NCBI GenBank assembly: GCA_022539475.1 | Contig: VCMS01000066.1 | Location: 186,001-250,000, forward strand | DNA from: Gracilaria domingensis | Lineage: Eukaryota; Rhodophyta; Florideophyceae; Gracilariales; Gracilariaceae | DNA length: 64,000 nucleotides | Reading direction: 5' to 3' | Part shown: one piece after another, positions 1-12,802 of the stretch | Layout of the letters: the number at the start of each line of letters is the position of its first letter | How positions within the stretch are numbered: the first letter of the stretch is position 1 | Position numbers and translations under genes: made by a program | Notes under the pieces: model-generated | Told to the model about the DNA's origin: nothing | Seen by the model: the letters and a program-made list of their open reading frames with translations, nothing else | The model's database searches: none

Positions 1-480
1 CATCCGGGTGCCGGTGACTTCGTGTATTACGATCCCTGGGAGGGAGTTACGATCCCAAAGGAGCGGGCTCTCGTCCTACTCGGACTTCCTCGAGTAGTTC
101 CGAGCGATCACCCTATTGGGTTCATGTTTTCTGACAACTATTACTCCGTAGCAGAGGAGGACGATCCAATGGTGGATGATACTGTGGAAGACCCGGCAAC
201 TGGAGGCCCGTCGGCGGCTTCCGCAGGGGTTCCGGTTGCTGGAGGGGCGGATGCGCCAGTTGCTCCTATCGGTTGGGGCGTGGGCCCTTCGCAGAGGAAT
301 ATTGACCCTCGCGTGATAGCGATGCCCAACCAACTCCTCGGACTTGGGGTGCCGGTTCCACCGGATATGTACGACCTCGGCCAGCTGTTGGCATTGAGCA
401 CGCAGGCTTTCGCGAGTCAGCCTCCCAAAGCGGGGCCGTCCAACCTTGGAGGTGCCGGTCCTTCTACAGGATGGCAGTGA
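1..480 (+). other. 3' end of an unrecognised ORF, probably an extra antisense ORF of the Ty3 element
   Basis: An open frame runs in from the left edge and ends with a TGA at 478-480. It carries a FVYYDPWEG motif, then an Ala/Gly/Pro-rich tail. The related motif FVYDPWEG recurs near 16.5 kb, in the internal part of a second Ty3-like element and in the same antisense orientation relative to that element's LTR. I do not recognise the protein. Its position beyond the chromodomain of the Ty3 element suggests an additional ORF of that element family, treated here as a fossil. The 3' LTR would lie outside the window. Confidence 0.4.
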
Positions 481-869
481 TCTCAACGCTGGGTTCCCTC
501 CATGATGGGCTGTGGTAGGTTCTGCGACCAACGCACTCCGCAATAGCTAGCGGTACAACTTCTCCTTAGAATAAAATCGACTTCGATATCAGTTCCTTCA
601 TAACCGGATTGCGGTTCAATGCCTTTGGCACACCATTGTTCCAATACGATTCTCCATTACGCGTGTAGCTTCACGACATATTCACGCAGACCGTTAGACG
701 GTAGTTCGCTTCTTTCCGATAAATCGACGTCCGTTAGACGGAAATCATCTTTCTTCTTTCATCCCTTCAATACTTCCTTCCGTGGGAACAACCCGAACTT
801 TCTGGTAGTACCATCAATAATTCTCTCACAAGTGGGCCCGTCGGTTCACCTCACGGCACAGTAGTACTG
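481..869. other. Gene-free interval between the antisense ORF and the Ty3 chromodomain
   Basis: No convincing coding frame or known element was seen here. The short phrase CGTTAGACGG occurs twice (about 691 and 732). It is probably internal, noncoding sequence of the Ty3 element. Confidence 0.35.
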
Positions 870-1103
870 TCACCCCACCTGGGCTGCGTCCAAGTTTAGA
901 GGTGGCGGTAAGCGCTTGCGCTGGTAGTAGGCGAGAACCTTCGATCGAGGCAGGTGCTCGATCGGCTCGAAAGTATCCTCCTCAGGGGAGTATCCGTACC
1001 AACGGACTTGGTATTCAGTCTCCCCATCGGGGTTCACGACGTCACTCACGATGCTTTCGATAACGAATTCTTGTGGGAACACTTCCCATTCGCGGGCCTC
1101 CAT
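870..1103 (-). mobile_element. Chromodomain of the Ty3 element
   Basis: About 77 residues with the chromodomain pattern: a start like FVIESIVSD, then EYQVRWYGY, then EEDTFEPIEHL, with the aromatic and acidic positions used for histone-tail binding. In chromoviruses this module follows integrase and steers integration to particular chromatin. Its place at the end of the pol region on the minus strand fits that family. Confidence 0.88.
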
Positions 1104-1774
1104 GGCGTATGGGCCACTCCTGCTGGCGCAGTTTCACCTGGAGAGGTTCTGTAGCTGCCTAAAATCACGCAGGTGAAGCTTTCTAAGCGTTGGAGACGGG
1201 CTTACTTTGGCGGCTTTCCACGCAATCTGCTGTGGCGGCCATACTGTAACTCGCGTCCTACGCGTCCTATCCTGGAGCTAGAGAAGGAGTTGCAAAGCTC
1301 TTGATCAGACGAGTCCAACGGTATCACGTTATTCGACGAGAGTCGAGAGACCGACAAACGGTAGTACTTCCGGTTGACGAATCTCCCGGCCTTCACGGGG
1401 ATAACCGTTTCGGTGACGGAGGTGCGTACGGCACTCCCTTGGCAGGGCGGCGGTTCACCCGGTGTGCGGGGCTTGTTTCAAGAGCTCTGACTGGCTCTAC
1501 GTCACAGATTGGCGACCACAACAATCGTGCGCGTGCCGTGCTCGGCCATCCGTTCGCGAAAGGTCGCCGACCGCTCATTAGAGCTTTCCACGTTGTAACG
1601 GGCGTCGCGTGGCACGCGCCTGGTTCTGGTAGGTTTCGTGTCACGGAGATTGCACTCTTTGCAGTGGTGGCGGAGTTCCAAGTCTCCACACGCAATGTGG
1701 TTCACACTGTAGAGTGTCGGCTTCCAAGAAAGCGTTAGAAGTCCCACAAGGGAATCTATAATGAGTGGTAATAC

Positions 1775-3500
1775 TCAGCACAACTCGTTCACGAGGCTTC
1801 CCCTTTCAGGGTTGCAATGCGATTCTTCCGCGTGCAGCGGCTGGTCCGGATCAGCGGAAACCGTTTTCACAGTTCGGCTGTGCTTCTCAGCGCGGATACG
1901 CAAGTTCAAGCGGTTAGAGGTCCCAGAGTGAGTAGCTGCTTCTGCGGCAGCGTCGCGCCTCTCGCGGGCACGTTTCGTGGTAACGGAGACCGATACGGCG
2001 CAGTACTCACTGCTGGGGTGCGACAAGGCAACTGCGCCACTAGATTCTCCCACGGGAGCGACTGGATTGTCAGTGTGGATCACATTTCCCGTGGTTGGGG
2101 AACCGGGCGACACCGGAGCATCAGTGCCATTCGCAGCAGCTGCGGTATCCTCCCTCTCCTTAGGTGGCGCCACGGGCTCCATCAGGAGATGGGGTGGGGG
2201 GGTTACTCTTGTAAATGCTCGTGCACAGTCGTTGGAATTCGTCCAAGTAGTAGGAAGTTCAGTTCTGCGGTCAGAAGTACCTACTGTAGGTAGATCAATT
2301 AATCCTCGATCCGGGTGCGGAAGAATCGCCGGGTGCGACGGTAGTTTAGCGGCTGTTGACGGTTCTGCCTCCTGTTGAGGATCCCCTGCTTGGGTATTGG
2401 TTGAGGTGGGCCCGGTTGCGGTGGGTGGCGTTGGGGCGGGCACAACGCGGTCGCGCGAGATTCGTTCATGACGTCCTTCAATGTCGAGTACGACGGTATC
2501 CAGATTGACGGAAATAATGCGATATGATCCATCAGCGATGGGGGAGAGCTTATGTCTCTTTTCCTTGTCAGGATTATAATACTCCTTCCGAAGGAAGACA
2601 AAGCTGTTGGGCTGTGCCACCACTGGTGTACCGCGAATTCGGCGATCGAAATTACGCTTGTACGTAAGCTGTGCCTTTTCCATGGCCTTCAGGGCTACCG
2701 GTACCATCTTGGTTAACCAATTTTTCCAGGTGTCCTTGTACATCCCTGGTGACGGGAAAGACGCTAGCGTCGGTTGTGATTCGATTGCTACCGGTGGCGG
2801 TATCCTTGAAAGAACGAGTTCAAACGGCGAAAGCTTCGTTACCCGATGCACCTGGGTGTTATACGCATACGTAATAGCATCGGTGTACAAGTCCCAATCC
2901 TTTGGGTGATCCGCAACATAGGATCGTAATGCGTTAAGCATTGTACGATTAAATCGTTCTACCTGCCTATTACACTGGGGATGATAGGTTTTTGTAAACA
3001 AATACTTGACATCCAAGATACGGTATACGTCCATAAAGAACTTTGATGCAAACTGCGAGCCATTGTCTGAAAGCAGATTAACGGGTGGCCCGTAAGTGAA
3101 GACTCAATGCGTCACAAATGCTTGTGCAACTGCTGTTGCAGTGATTCGCTTCAACGGAACCGTTCGCATTAACTTCGAAGACCTGTCCGTGATAACCAGG
3201 AGGTACCTGTGACCGCGTGCAGTTCGAATTAACTCGCCCAGAATGTCGATAGCGACGAACTCCAAAAGGATCCCGGGCTGGGAACAGCGTCATCAACTTC
3301 GAATTTCGTCGGAGTTTGACGTTGTTCTTGGCGCATTTCGTGCATGAACGGCGTACTGCGTAGCAGTCGAATTCCATAGCTGGCCAATAAAAGTCTCTTC
3401 GGAGAGTTAGATACAACTTCCTGCCCCCAGGGTGTCCCCCAATCTTTGCATAGTGGGATATATGGAGAACCCTCCATTGGAGGGAGTGTGGAACCACAAT
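1775..3500 (-). mobile_element. Integrase region of the Ty3 element
   Basis: The zinc-binding N-terminal part is visible (an HHCC-type module, with CTKCAK near 3.35 kb). Further on, the catalytic-core segment YHPQCNRQVERFNRTMLNAL is recognisable, followed by ITYAYNTQ and a long Pro/Thr-rich tail. The region is part of a broken element. Confidence 0.85.
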
Positions 3501-3857
3501 TTGAGGACGTGGCCCAACAATCCTAACAAGGAATCCCTGATCGTTGGTTAGAAAGGGTATCTTGAATTCCCCGTTGAGTCGGGCCCTTATCTGAGTACAG
3601 AAAGGATCTTCTTGTTGTTCACGTACTACCTCTTCAGCGGTAAAGGGTTCAAATCAGCCAGGCGGTGGCTCGGCCGTTTCTGCGGCGAGAATATCGTCAC
3701 AGACGTCATCTGTAATTTCGGAGTCTTCTTCCCAGTCTTCCGCCAAGAAGCATGATATGTCGTCGTCCACAGGTTCTGCTTCACCAGACGTTCCTAATCG
3801 GGAAAGCGCAGCCTGCATATTCAGGGTGCCCTGTTTGTACCGGACATCAAAATCAAA

Positions 3858-5188
3858 TTACGATAGACGGAGACGCCAACGCAGAAGGCGACCCGACGGC
3901 TCGGAGATCTCCATAAGCCAGGGGAGAGCCGAATGATCGGTATGTACCTGAGAATGGGTTCCCATGAGATAGGGTCTTAAGGTAGACAGCGCCCAAACGA
4001 CGGTGACACATTCTTTCTCAGAGACTGAGTAATTACGCTCATGCACGTTCAATGAACGAGACCAGTATCCAACTGGACGTCGCTCGTCTTCCTTCGAGAC
4101 TTGAAACAATGCACACCCCACTTAGTGGTCATTGGAATCAGTATCAACTTCATATGGAAGCCCTGGAGTGGGCAACGCCAAAATCGGCGGAGACGTAACA
4201 GCGTCGATTAACGACGAAAATGCGGATGCTTCCGCGTCGCCGAATGGTTCCAGTTTAACTGGCTGTCCTTTCCTGAGGAGAGAGTTGAGAGGAGCTGCAG
4301 TATCAGCGAAATTCGGGACGAATCGACGGTAGACATTACACAAACCGAGAAATGATCGGAGTTCCGTTTGAGTGGTCGGATGTTTCGCTTCCTTCAGCGA
4401 CTTCACCCTTACCTCGTCGACCGAGAGTTTCTTTGGGCGGATAATGTGGCCCAGGTATTCACCGAGTCGGTAAAGAATTCGCATTTCTTGAGCTTAAAGG
4501 TAACACCTGCGTCACGCAGAACCTGCATCACTTCCCTCACATGGGACATATATTCATCCATACTGTTGGAAAATACGAAAATGTCGTCCAAGTACACAAA
4601 ACCAGTCTTCCACTTGAATCTGGGCAACAGAATGTCAATCGCGCGCTGAAACGTAGCGGGAGCATTCGTTGCTCCGAAGGGCATCCGTTTGAAACGGTAC
4701 AGTCCTTGGTGACATACAAACGATGTCTTGTCGCGATCTTCCTTTCGAATTGGAACCTGCCAGTAACCCCAATTGGAGTCAAGGGCGGTAAGTACTCTGG
4801 CGCTTCCCAGCGAGTGCATGTACACATCCATCCGTGGAATCGGATACACTTCTTTGACGGTAACGGCGTTAAGTCGCCTGTAATCGATGCAAAAACGCCA
4901 CGATCCATCCGACTTCGGAACAAGTACAACGGGCGATGCCCATGGCGACTGAGCTGGCTCAATTACGTCGGCACGTAGCATCTTCTCGACTTGAGACTTT
5001 CCTTCTTCCCGCGCTTTCGGGCCTGCCCGATACGGCTGTTGCGCGATTGGGCGAGTATCTGGGAGCAGATCAATACGATGCTCCGTAATTCCAATTGTTC
5101 CAAGGGAACCGTCCCATATGGGAGTAAATTCTCTGAGCATGTCTCGCAACTTCTCGCGATGAGACGCTGGGACATGGTCCAGATTCAA
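3858..5188 (-). mobile_element. Reverse transcriptase and RNase H region of the Ty3 element
   Basis: The reverse transcriptase shows SPWASPVVLVPK, CIDYRRLN, the MPFGATNAPATFQR block and the catalytic YLDD motif. RNase H follows with GYWSRSLN, ERNYSVSEKE and HTDHSAL. All are hallmarks of Ty3/gypsy pol. The region is part of a broken element. Confidence 0.92.
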
Positions 5189-5689
5189 CTTCTCTAATTC
5201 CTTAACAGGATTCGTCTGTTATGTGCCAGGGGGTAGCTCTGATTTAACCCGAATAAACGGTCGTTCGTGGCCCGAACTAACGAGATTCACCTCTTCAGCA
5301 GCAACTGATTCCGGTACGGCGGAGTTTCCATTTCTGGAGGAATCCGACAAAACAGAGTTTCCAGGACGCACCTTCCCCTCCTTAGCTTCGGGCACACCGA
5401 GAACCTCGGACGTTGGGATTCTCGTCTGTACGAGCGCCTTCGGATGGGGCAGGACCGAACCCAGTACCTGGTGTTTGACTAGTCACTGAGTGGTTTTGCC
5501 AAAGTTGGCAACCAGTACCTTGAAAGGTTGATTGGGCTCGATAGAAACAACACCATTAGCTAAAACGAGCTGTCGCTGATCGTATAACGATGAAGACGGT
5601 TAAACTAGTCGAATTTCATGTTGTTTGGAGATGCGCTGCACCCACACCTGGGATTCCGGCGGGATTGAAACGAATTTCGTTATGCGAAG

Positions 5690-6406
5690 CTATGTTGATT
5701 TCGGATCCACGTTTGGAACCTCCTGAGCCACAGGTAATGGGACGCGCTTCCGGATTGCGCGCCTCAACGGCTTCCGAACGATCGGAATGGTTGTAACGTC
5801 TTCCAATTTCACGTTTTTCGCCCTTGAGCGTATCGTTTCGACAAAGCGGTCACAAAAATCACAACCGAGTATAACCGGTGCAGCGAGTAAATCGCAGACA
5901 ACAAATTCAAGTTTCACCACGTAGGTGCCAAGTCTCACTGTGAGAGTTAAGTAACCAACCGTGTGCAACGGTTTATTGTTCGCGTCAGCGATATCCACGC
6001 CTGGACCATAGCGAACGAATTCCCGAAGTGCCGGGGGCACTAACGAAGAGTGAATGAGATTGGACGCAGCCCCCGTGTCCAACACAGACAGTTGACGAAC
6101 CATAAACTGTTGTGATACGCCGAGGTCGGCGTAAACCTTATAATTCCTCTTGGCCATCACAAGGACTCTATCCGGGTTACGGAAATTTCGGGACCGTACC
6201 CACGGACGACGGAGAACCGTTAAAAGCTCTGAGTTTACGTCAGATTGAGCCATCTTCCTCGTAAGGATCTTCCTCTCAAGAAAAGTGACCTTGAAGCGAA
6301 GCGGTGGCCTCTCGGGCGTCTCCGACTTCGGCTCAAGAGACGCCCCTCCCGCAGGGGGAACTCTCAAGTTTAGTTTTTCTGGGCGGGGTTGGCCGGCGAC
6401 GGCCAA
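5690..6406 (-). mobile_element. Retropepsin region of the Ty3 element
   Basis: The aspartic-protease active site appears as VLDTGAASNLI, with the flap and the second hydrophobic motif (VILGCDF) about 80 residues later, as in retroviral-type proteases. It lies between gag and reverse transcriptase. The region is part of a broken element. Confidence 0.85.
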
Positions 6407-6599
6407 CCCCGCTCAGAGTGGGAAACAGAATTCCCGGGTTCGGGGTTGGTCACAGTTACCTGTTCAGCCTGAATCCGTGGTTGCTCAGTTCGAACGCTCT
6501 GTCCTGTAACAGGATTGCCAAACTTGGCCCTTTGCTCTTCATAATTCTTACTGGGAACACGAGCACGGTGAGCTGGTCACAAGGACTCATACCACTCGA

Positions 6600-8535
6600 T
6601 AATTTTCGGTAACTCCCGAGCGGGCACCATGCACACAGGTGCAATATGACCGGGTGGGTAACAAATATGACAGATGGTCGTCACCGACTTATCGATAGAT
6701 CGATTACCATCTGGTCGTCATTGCGGTTGCGCATTCACCCATCCTGGGCGTGAGAAACGGCTGCCGATGGTCGCGTAAGCGAGTGGGGCGGCCTGTACCC
6801 GTGTTCCTCCCATATAGGGTGCGGGGTCACCTTCCGAGATCGGAGACGACGACGACGGAATGTCAGAAGACCCGTACGAATCGGGAGCACTTCCAACGAA
6901 GTGGACGTTATCCAGATCCGGGTTCACGTAGTTTCCACGTTCCAAGGAAAGAGATGGAGATGACTTGTTGAAGAGCAACGCCCTTGAGCGACGGGGTTTC
7001 GGCGGGCGCCGAGCACGGAGAACTTCGCCTTCAGCCTGGGCGTACTGGACCAATTCCAGATACGTAATCCTACGTTTCTCTTCGCTATATCGCGCCACCA
7101 AAGCCTTGATAGAAGGGTCCAACCCATTCACGAACATCGTGCATCTTTCCTGAGCGGAGTACACATTTCCATAGCGATGAAACGCTTTGTTCAACCAGGT
7201 TGAGTAAACCGTTTCGGTCTTTTCAGCTTTCTGTTTAGTATCTCGCAGAGCGAGCGTCGCGTTGTGAATCGCGATTCCTGTTGCATAGGACCTCAGCAGG
7301 TATTGGACCGCTTTCGGCCAACGACTGACACCTCCCTCAGATGCACGGGACGACCCTCGGACCGAGTTAAACTGATCTTCATCCATCCCTGACAGAAAAT
7401 AGGGTAGAGCGATAAACGCTTGCGCCTCGTTCATACCGAAAATGTCGGCTTCCTGCACAAAGCGGCCCAGGACGTCCAGTACCAGCTGGTAATCGATGGC
7501 GAAGATCCAATTCTGCAGAATTGGATCTTCGCCATCGAATTTCTTCGTAAAGACGATATTCAGTCTTCTGATGTGGTCCTTCACCTTACCGGTGCTTCGC
7601 GAGGTGCGACTTGATGGTGAATCGTCCAATCGGTAATAAGGATACGATAAAAGCTTCCTGCAGAGGAGATTCGTTGGTTTCAACTCCTTGAGTCCAAGAT
7701 GACGTCTACCTTTCTCGCGAGAGCGAATCACTCCTTGAGTGGCATATGTCGCCTTTGACTTCGTTCGGCGGGATCGACTCCCATACCGTTCTCGGTCTTC
7801 CTCACTGTCCGAAGAACTGGATGAAATAAATTTCGCAAAGCGAACGCTAGAAATTGAACTATACAAATCCGAGTCGTAACGGAGTTCCTTTTTGGATCGT
7901 CGATTTCCGTGATACGGAGACTGGCGTGCCGAGCGCTTAGAGGCTTCTTCCTTAGCATTCTTCGTATCAGATGCGTTATCCATCCGGATGATCTCTTCGA
8001 GAGCGGACAACCGAGTGGTTAGGCGATCGATTTCAGCTCGATACTCTTGAATAGAAGAATGGTAAGCTTGAACAAAAGCGGCTGGTGCACCCAGACTTTC
8101 CAAAATAGAATTGACGTCTTGACGTAAGACACGAATGTCATTGGTCGGATCTCCGATTTCAGCTTGGTCAAGCTTTCGTCTGAGATACTCCAGATCCTCG
8201 AACAACGAGTTTTGTGCGAGCTGTCTGACATGCAGTTGAGCCTCGAGGTACGAGTATCCAGGGGTTTCAACCACATCGTCTGGTCTCTCCGTGGCCGGAG
8301 TACCCGTAACGGGCGGAGCTCCTGCCGTAGAAGCGGCAATCGGACCCGACGTGACTGACGAGGCTCTCCGGGGCTCCGGGGCCTGTTCATTGTCAGGCGA
8401 CCTTGCAGGTACGGAGGTGCGAGAACGCGGAGGCCAAGGCGGAGGCACACCAGCATCTCTGGCCACACCGTTTCGAGACTTCGGCGCAGGTGGCGCCATA
8501 CCGGGCCACGGTGTACCGAACTGCGGTAAGATCAA
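6600..8535 (-). mobile_element. Gag region of the Ty3 element
   Basis: A roughly 600-residue open region has a Pro-rich start, a predicted coiled segment near residues 130-190, a capsid-like helical stretch and a basic end. A CCHC zinc knuckle of the form C-x2-C-x4-H-x4-C follows near 6.66 kb on the minus strand. This order matches a Ty3 gag. The region is part of a broken element. Confidence 0.8.
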
Positions 8536-8559
8536 CTTAACAACGAGAGGTCTCGATAC

Positions 8560-9696
8560 TCCAGAGAGTAGGTAACGAAAAACAAATGAAACACTATAGA
8601 GAGTCTACTGTTCCACAGTAGCTTCCCAAAAACCAATTGATCACTAATCGTGAGACTTCCCGACAAGAACGAGAACGAAGGAAAGAATTCAACACCTTCT
8701 AGGTCGGGAGACCCCTTGTAGAGCAAAACCCCAGCGATGGGATCGTCTCTCAAGGCGTTCGAGTCCTTGCCCTCTAGACGAGGTGAACTCAGTGGTAAGC
8801 CCTCCGAACACGGATAGTGCGGGTGTAAGATCGCCCGTGGTACGGGATATACCTACGGAGGTTGAGGGGTGAACGGGCCTGATCCAGGAATCCGGCGAAA
8901 AGTGACGGAATGGTCGAGGAGGAAGAGTACCGTAGAGCGGTGTAAGCCCTAGGCAAAAGGGGAGAAAGAAGGGAAATAGAGGAGGAAAAGAGAGGAATCC
9001 CGCGGCGGGAAGTGCGGCAAGCGGCAACAGACCCGGCGCCAAGAGACGACGATGTGTATTAAGCGCACGCAGCACAACTCTATACAGAGACGGAAACGCT
9101 ACCAATTGTGGTGAAAGCAGTACAACTGCACAGTAAAAGAAACAGAAAGTCCGAAGACACGGAATAAAAAAGCCCGAAGGCAAGACCACAATGGTCAGTA
9201 TTGCCTGTGTGATCCCGAGGGATGAATCCAATCCGTACCGTACGCGGTGACCCTCCTAAGGGAGTTGTACACTTCGCGCAGGCAAACGTGGTGCAGAGCC
9301 GAACTCAGTTACCCTTTACTGAAGGAGGAGGTGACTGGGAGGTCACCTCTTATATCGTAACCTATAAATTAGTTAAACTAAATGAAATGATCTAGTACAC
9401 ACCTCAGCAGGTCCATGCACGTGGTGCACGTGACAACCCGCGGCAGCGGCCAGTAAAGTATCCGACAATCATAACAAGACATGTGTGAACACACCCATTC
9501 CTACACACGCCTACATGCGACCAATACTCATCTGCGCCACGTCATGGCCGACCCCTCAGGGTGCCATACCTGAATACTGCCAAAACGTATCCCATCCGTT
9601 GGCCAATACTCATACCTTCCGAGTACCCGGAATCATCCTTACCAGGGGTTTATGAAATCCTTCCCCGTGTACCGGGCGAGCACGTTTTGCTCTACA
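8560..9696 (-). repeat. 5' LTR of the Ty3 element, inner edge uncertain
   Basis: The outer edge begins TGTAGAGCAA on the minus strand at 9696. A TATA-like stretch (GATATAAGAGG) lies about 340 bp in. A second, diverged copy at about 14045-15051 keeps the same order of landmarks at matching distances (ACTCTATACAGAG about 600 bp in, TATACCTAC-GAGG about 840 bp in), giving an LTR of roughly 1 kb. The inner boundary next to gag was not resolved. Confidence 0.65.
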
Positions 9697-12290
9697 CTGG
9701 TTTCCAAACTGGCGTCTAAAGTTTAGCCTGGGTTTTAGCCGCTTCATTTCGGATCTGTGTGTGTATTTTGGCATCAACTTTAGCGGTTTATAACTGGCGA
9801 CTTTGTCTGGAGTTGGCGTGGGCTTTTGCAATTAACACTTTCGTTGTTTTCTTCTGTACGTTTGTGCATATCGCCATTCTTGGCTGGTACCACCTAGTAT
9901 TTCTGCTTCTTGTTGGGTTTGTCACCACCCGAGTTAATTTGTTTCAAAAATGACGTCCACATTATAGTAAACAAAAATGAAAAACCAAAAGTTTGTCATT
10001 ATGGTAGTTCTCGATGCAGGAGAGTTATTACTTTTGTTACTAACATAGAATGGAAGCTGAGATCATGCCCTGGTGTACGGCTTTGAGCATGAATGTATGG
10101 CCAAACCTTTACTATTAAAAGATCCTAGATCGTTCAGTGTCTGTCAATGACTACGCAAACTCTCGCACTCTATTTAATGTCTTCTCGAAGAGTTACTGGA
10201 CACTTGAGAAGCGACTGTTAATTTGTTTGCGGCAAGTAGAAGTCATGAGAATGGTGAGCTGAATCGTTTATTCTGTAATACAAGTTGTGAACGCCACTTT
10301 TGCGGGTGAATGGCGTGGTTTGTGACAACTCGAAAGCAGAAACGAAACACCAGGGGGTACCAGCCTTCCTGCTGCAGTCGACACCAAACGTAGCGTTTTG
10401 CTGTTGACAACATGTAGCAGACCACCAAAGATCAGCCGCCCGCTTACCATGAACTAGAGTACTCTACCGCCGAGCGCGGAACTAAGTGAGGCAGAGGGTG
10501 CGGAGAGGCCAGCTCGAGTTTGGAAGAGCTGTATCCTGGTAGGAAACAAATGACGACGTCAAATTGCAAGACGAGCGCAAAATAAGGCAGCGCGACGAGC
10601 CGTAAAGAAACTGGTTGCATAGCGGGAAACCAAACCACTTGCGGTTGGAGTGAATGTGAGAAGATTGATAGCAAGAAGCCGCCGACTGATCTTTAGAGAA
10701 GTAGGGGTGTGCCAAAAGGAAGAATGTCTGAGGTTGTCGAGGTAGTCTCTCTCCCGGATGCAAGGGCGGTGAGGCCTTCTTTTCGGTGGTTTCTATAGAG
10801 AACATTGGCATTGAATAGTTTCCGCTTATGGATAGAATACCTAGGGCACGTCTACACCACTTCTGAGACAATTCGCTTCCTATTGGAACGTCAAATATTT
10901 CTGATTGGTACTATCGCAGGCTTTCATCGCCTGGTGCCCCGTCCAAATATCGGTGTGATTAAGGTCTATCTTATAGCCAAGAGTTACTCTATCCTGAGAC
11001 CAACTAATTCAGTCTCACTACCCTTCGCTCCAGTAATTACTCGTTGATGTCTGCTGGAATTCCTTCCCATGTGACGTGTTGTTGAGGCCCAATTAAAGTC
11101 TGTTTCTCATATTGCATGTCAAAGACGCTTTGATTTCTTCTTAATATATCAGTCGCTGACAACTAATTAGTTCGCCTCTCGTTTCACCAATTTCCTAAAA
11201 TAATTTGTAATGAGGTTGGTTGCTCTGAACGTCATTTTGGTGGCAAATGACGCCGCTGTCTACAGACCCCTGCGCTTGCCTCTCGTAGCAGAAAGTGAGC
11301 TCAGAGCAGAACAACCAGCCACAGTAAATGACCTACGTGGGCCGAGAATCCACCGAACAAACATAAAAGACAGACTCGGAAAACGATTCTAGAGTAGAGA
11401 AAAAGAAAGTTGAAACGAGTGGCTTGAACACCACCAAACGAAAGCAAAAGAGGCGGAACAACAACGGACTGCACGTGAATTCTGCAGCCAAATTTATCTT
11501 TGCGCGTACAGAAATAAGCATGTAGATTTCTTACGAGGCTTCCCAAGGAGGAGTTACTAGCTGAAGATAAGTCTTCACTCCGTTCCCCAAGCTGGCCTCT
11601 TGCAGAAGACGTTACTCGGCGTTCGACTGAAAACCCAACTGGCGCTTCCCGTCCAGCACAATTGTTCGTGTAGTACCAGGTCTTCCGACGGACACCGATA
11701 TCCGAGACGAAGATCCGGTGGGGCTCACTGACTACAAAGGTACCTTTGGTAGACACAACCCAATTACCGTCCACCACCACCGCACTTCGACCCGGTGCAG
11801 TGTTTAGAAGAGAAGAGCAGTGCTCGCGGAAGACGCGTAACCACAAACAGTGTTAGTGAGGCACAACGGCCTATGCGTAGTAATAACGTGCTTGGATGCA
11901 CTGCCCAATATATTTGGGGAAGGTTGAGGTAGATTAATAAATGTTGATAGCAAGGTTGTTCTGGGTCGGACACCATCAGGCTTCTTTGAGACCCTTTATA
12001 TAGAGTTTTGAACCCTCTTAGAAGGGACTAGAAATGCAATAACGCACTATAGTTTCTAACTAGATGCAGTAGTGCTCCTATGTGTAGCATAATAGGGGCC
12101 AAGCTGAGCACAACTAGTGCCCAATGGCTCGTTTAGTACACGCGGAGTTGCGCTCGAGCATTCCACGTGTATTAAACCGCGCTGTACTTTCCAGTGTGAA
12201 GCCACGTGTACATGCTGAGGCATACCCGCACGCTAGGACATCCTGAATATGCTCCAACAATGCATACTACACTGAAGCCCATTCCGTGTA
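9697..12290. other. Gene-free interval
   Basis: Only short, unsupported frames occur. No conserved domain, tRNA or repeat family could be assigned by eye. Confidence 0.4.
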
Positions 12291-12297
12291 GAAATGA

Positions 12298-12309
12298 TAG
12301 ATATATAAA
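12298..12309 (+). promoter_or_regulatory. TATA-like box upstream of a small ORF
   Basis: The sequence TAGATATATAAA lies about 65 bp before the ATG at 12373 and is followed by a pyrimidine-rich stretch, a spacing expected of a core promoter. Confidence 0.4.
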
Positions 12310-12372
12310 GCATGCAACATAATCGCCATTGTTCTCATTTCTCCTGCGCTAGCTTCACGTCTTTCTTCCGAA

Positions 12373-12585
12373 ATGATTGTGAAGCAGATTATAGATGATC
12401 CCGTCTGTACTTCATGCGGCCTCACGGCTGCTGATCCCTGGAACGACGGCTTTTGGTACGGACTACTCGTGTCGGCCGATGCAATTCAACGTCTCGTGGA
12501 CAAGGATGAGCCCTGTGACCTGGTTAACGTTCAAGCTATGTTATTAGAAATCGTTCTTAATAACCGTAGCCAGAACCAGAAATAA
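12373..12585 (+). CDS. Small acidic hypothetical protein, 70 aa
   Basis: An ATG-initiated frame of 70 codons follows a TATA-like box at suitable distance, and an AATAAA polyadenylation-type signal overlaps the stop. The protein is acidic, has a CTSCG pair of cysteines, and a segment GFWYGLLVSADAIQRL. No family is recognised. The ORF 220 bp downstream has a weakly similar pattern (G-aromatic-x2-G, Ala, Ile-x2-Leu), so the two may be paralogues or exons of one gene. Support is context and composition only. Confidence 0.35.
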   Translation: MIVKQIIDDPVCTSCGLTAADPWNDGFWYGLLVSADAIQRLVDKDEPCDLVNVQAMLLEIVLNNRSQNQK

Positions 12586-12802
12586 AGAGAAAGATTTTCC
12601 CTTTGATTTTATCCCTTTCTTTTCTCACAGTTTCCACGTCGTGCCTTGCACTCCGAAATTCGATACCGTGACAAACGCGCATATGTGCGCTATCGTGATC
12701 TTGCACATAAGACCATCTCTTGTTCTGCGTTGCGCTTCTCTCTAGCACTTCGCAACCTGCTTCTCCAACCGCTCGCATCATGCCTCGCACTACCTGTTCC
12801 GT

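Larger units (their letters stand above)
870..9696 (-). mobile_element. Ty3/gypsy LTR retrotransposon, chromodomain (chromovirus-like) type, broken
   Basis: Read on the minus strand the parts are in the standard Ty3 order: LTR, gag with zinc knuckle, retropepsin, reverse transcriptase, RNase H, integrase, chromodomain. The 5' LTR starts with TGTAGAGCAA at 9696. The left limit is not in the window because the 3' LTR is missing; the antisense ORF at 1-480 may still belong to it. The element is broken, with roughly half a dozen interruptions, so it is a fossil. It cannot be dated from paired LTRs because only one is present. Confidence 0.9.

Noticed and set aside
8689-9231. 180-codon minus-strand frame before the Ty3 gag
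   Set aside because: It lies within the LTR/leader, is Leu/Pro/Phe-rich, and matches no retrotransposon part.
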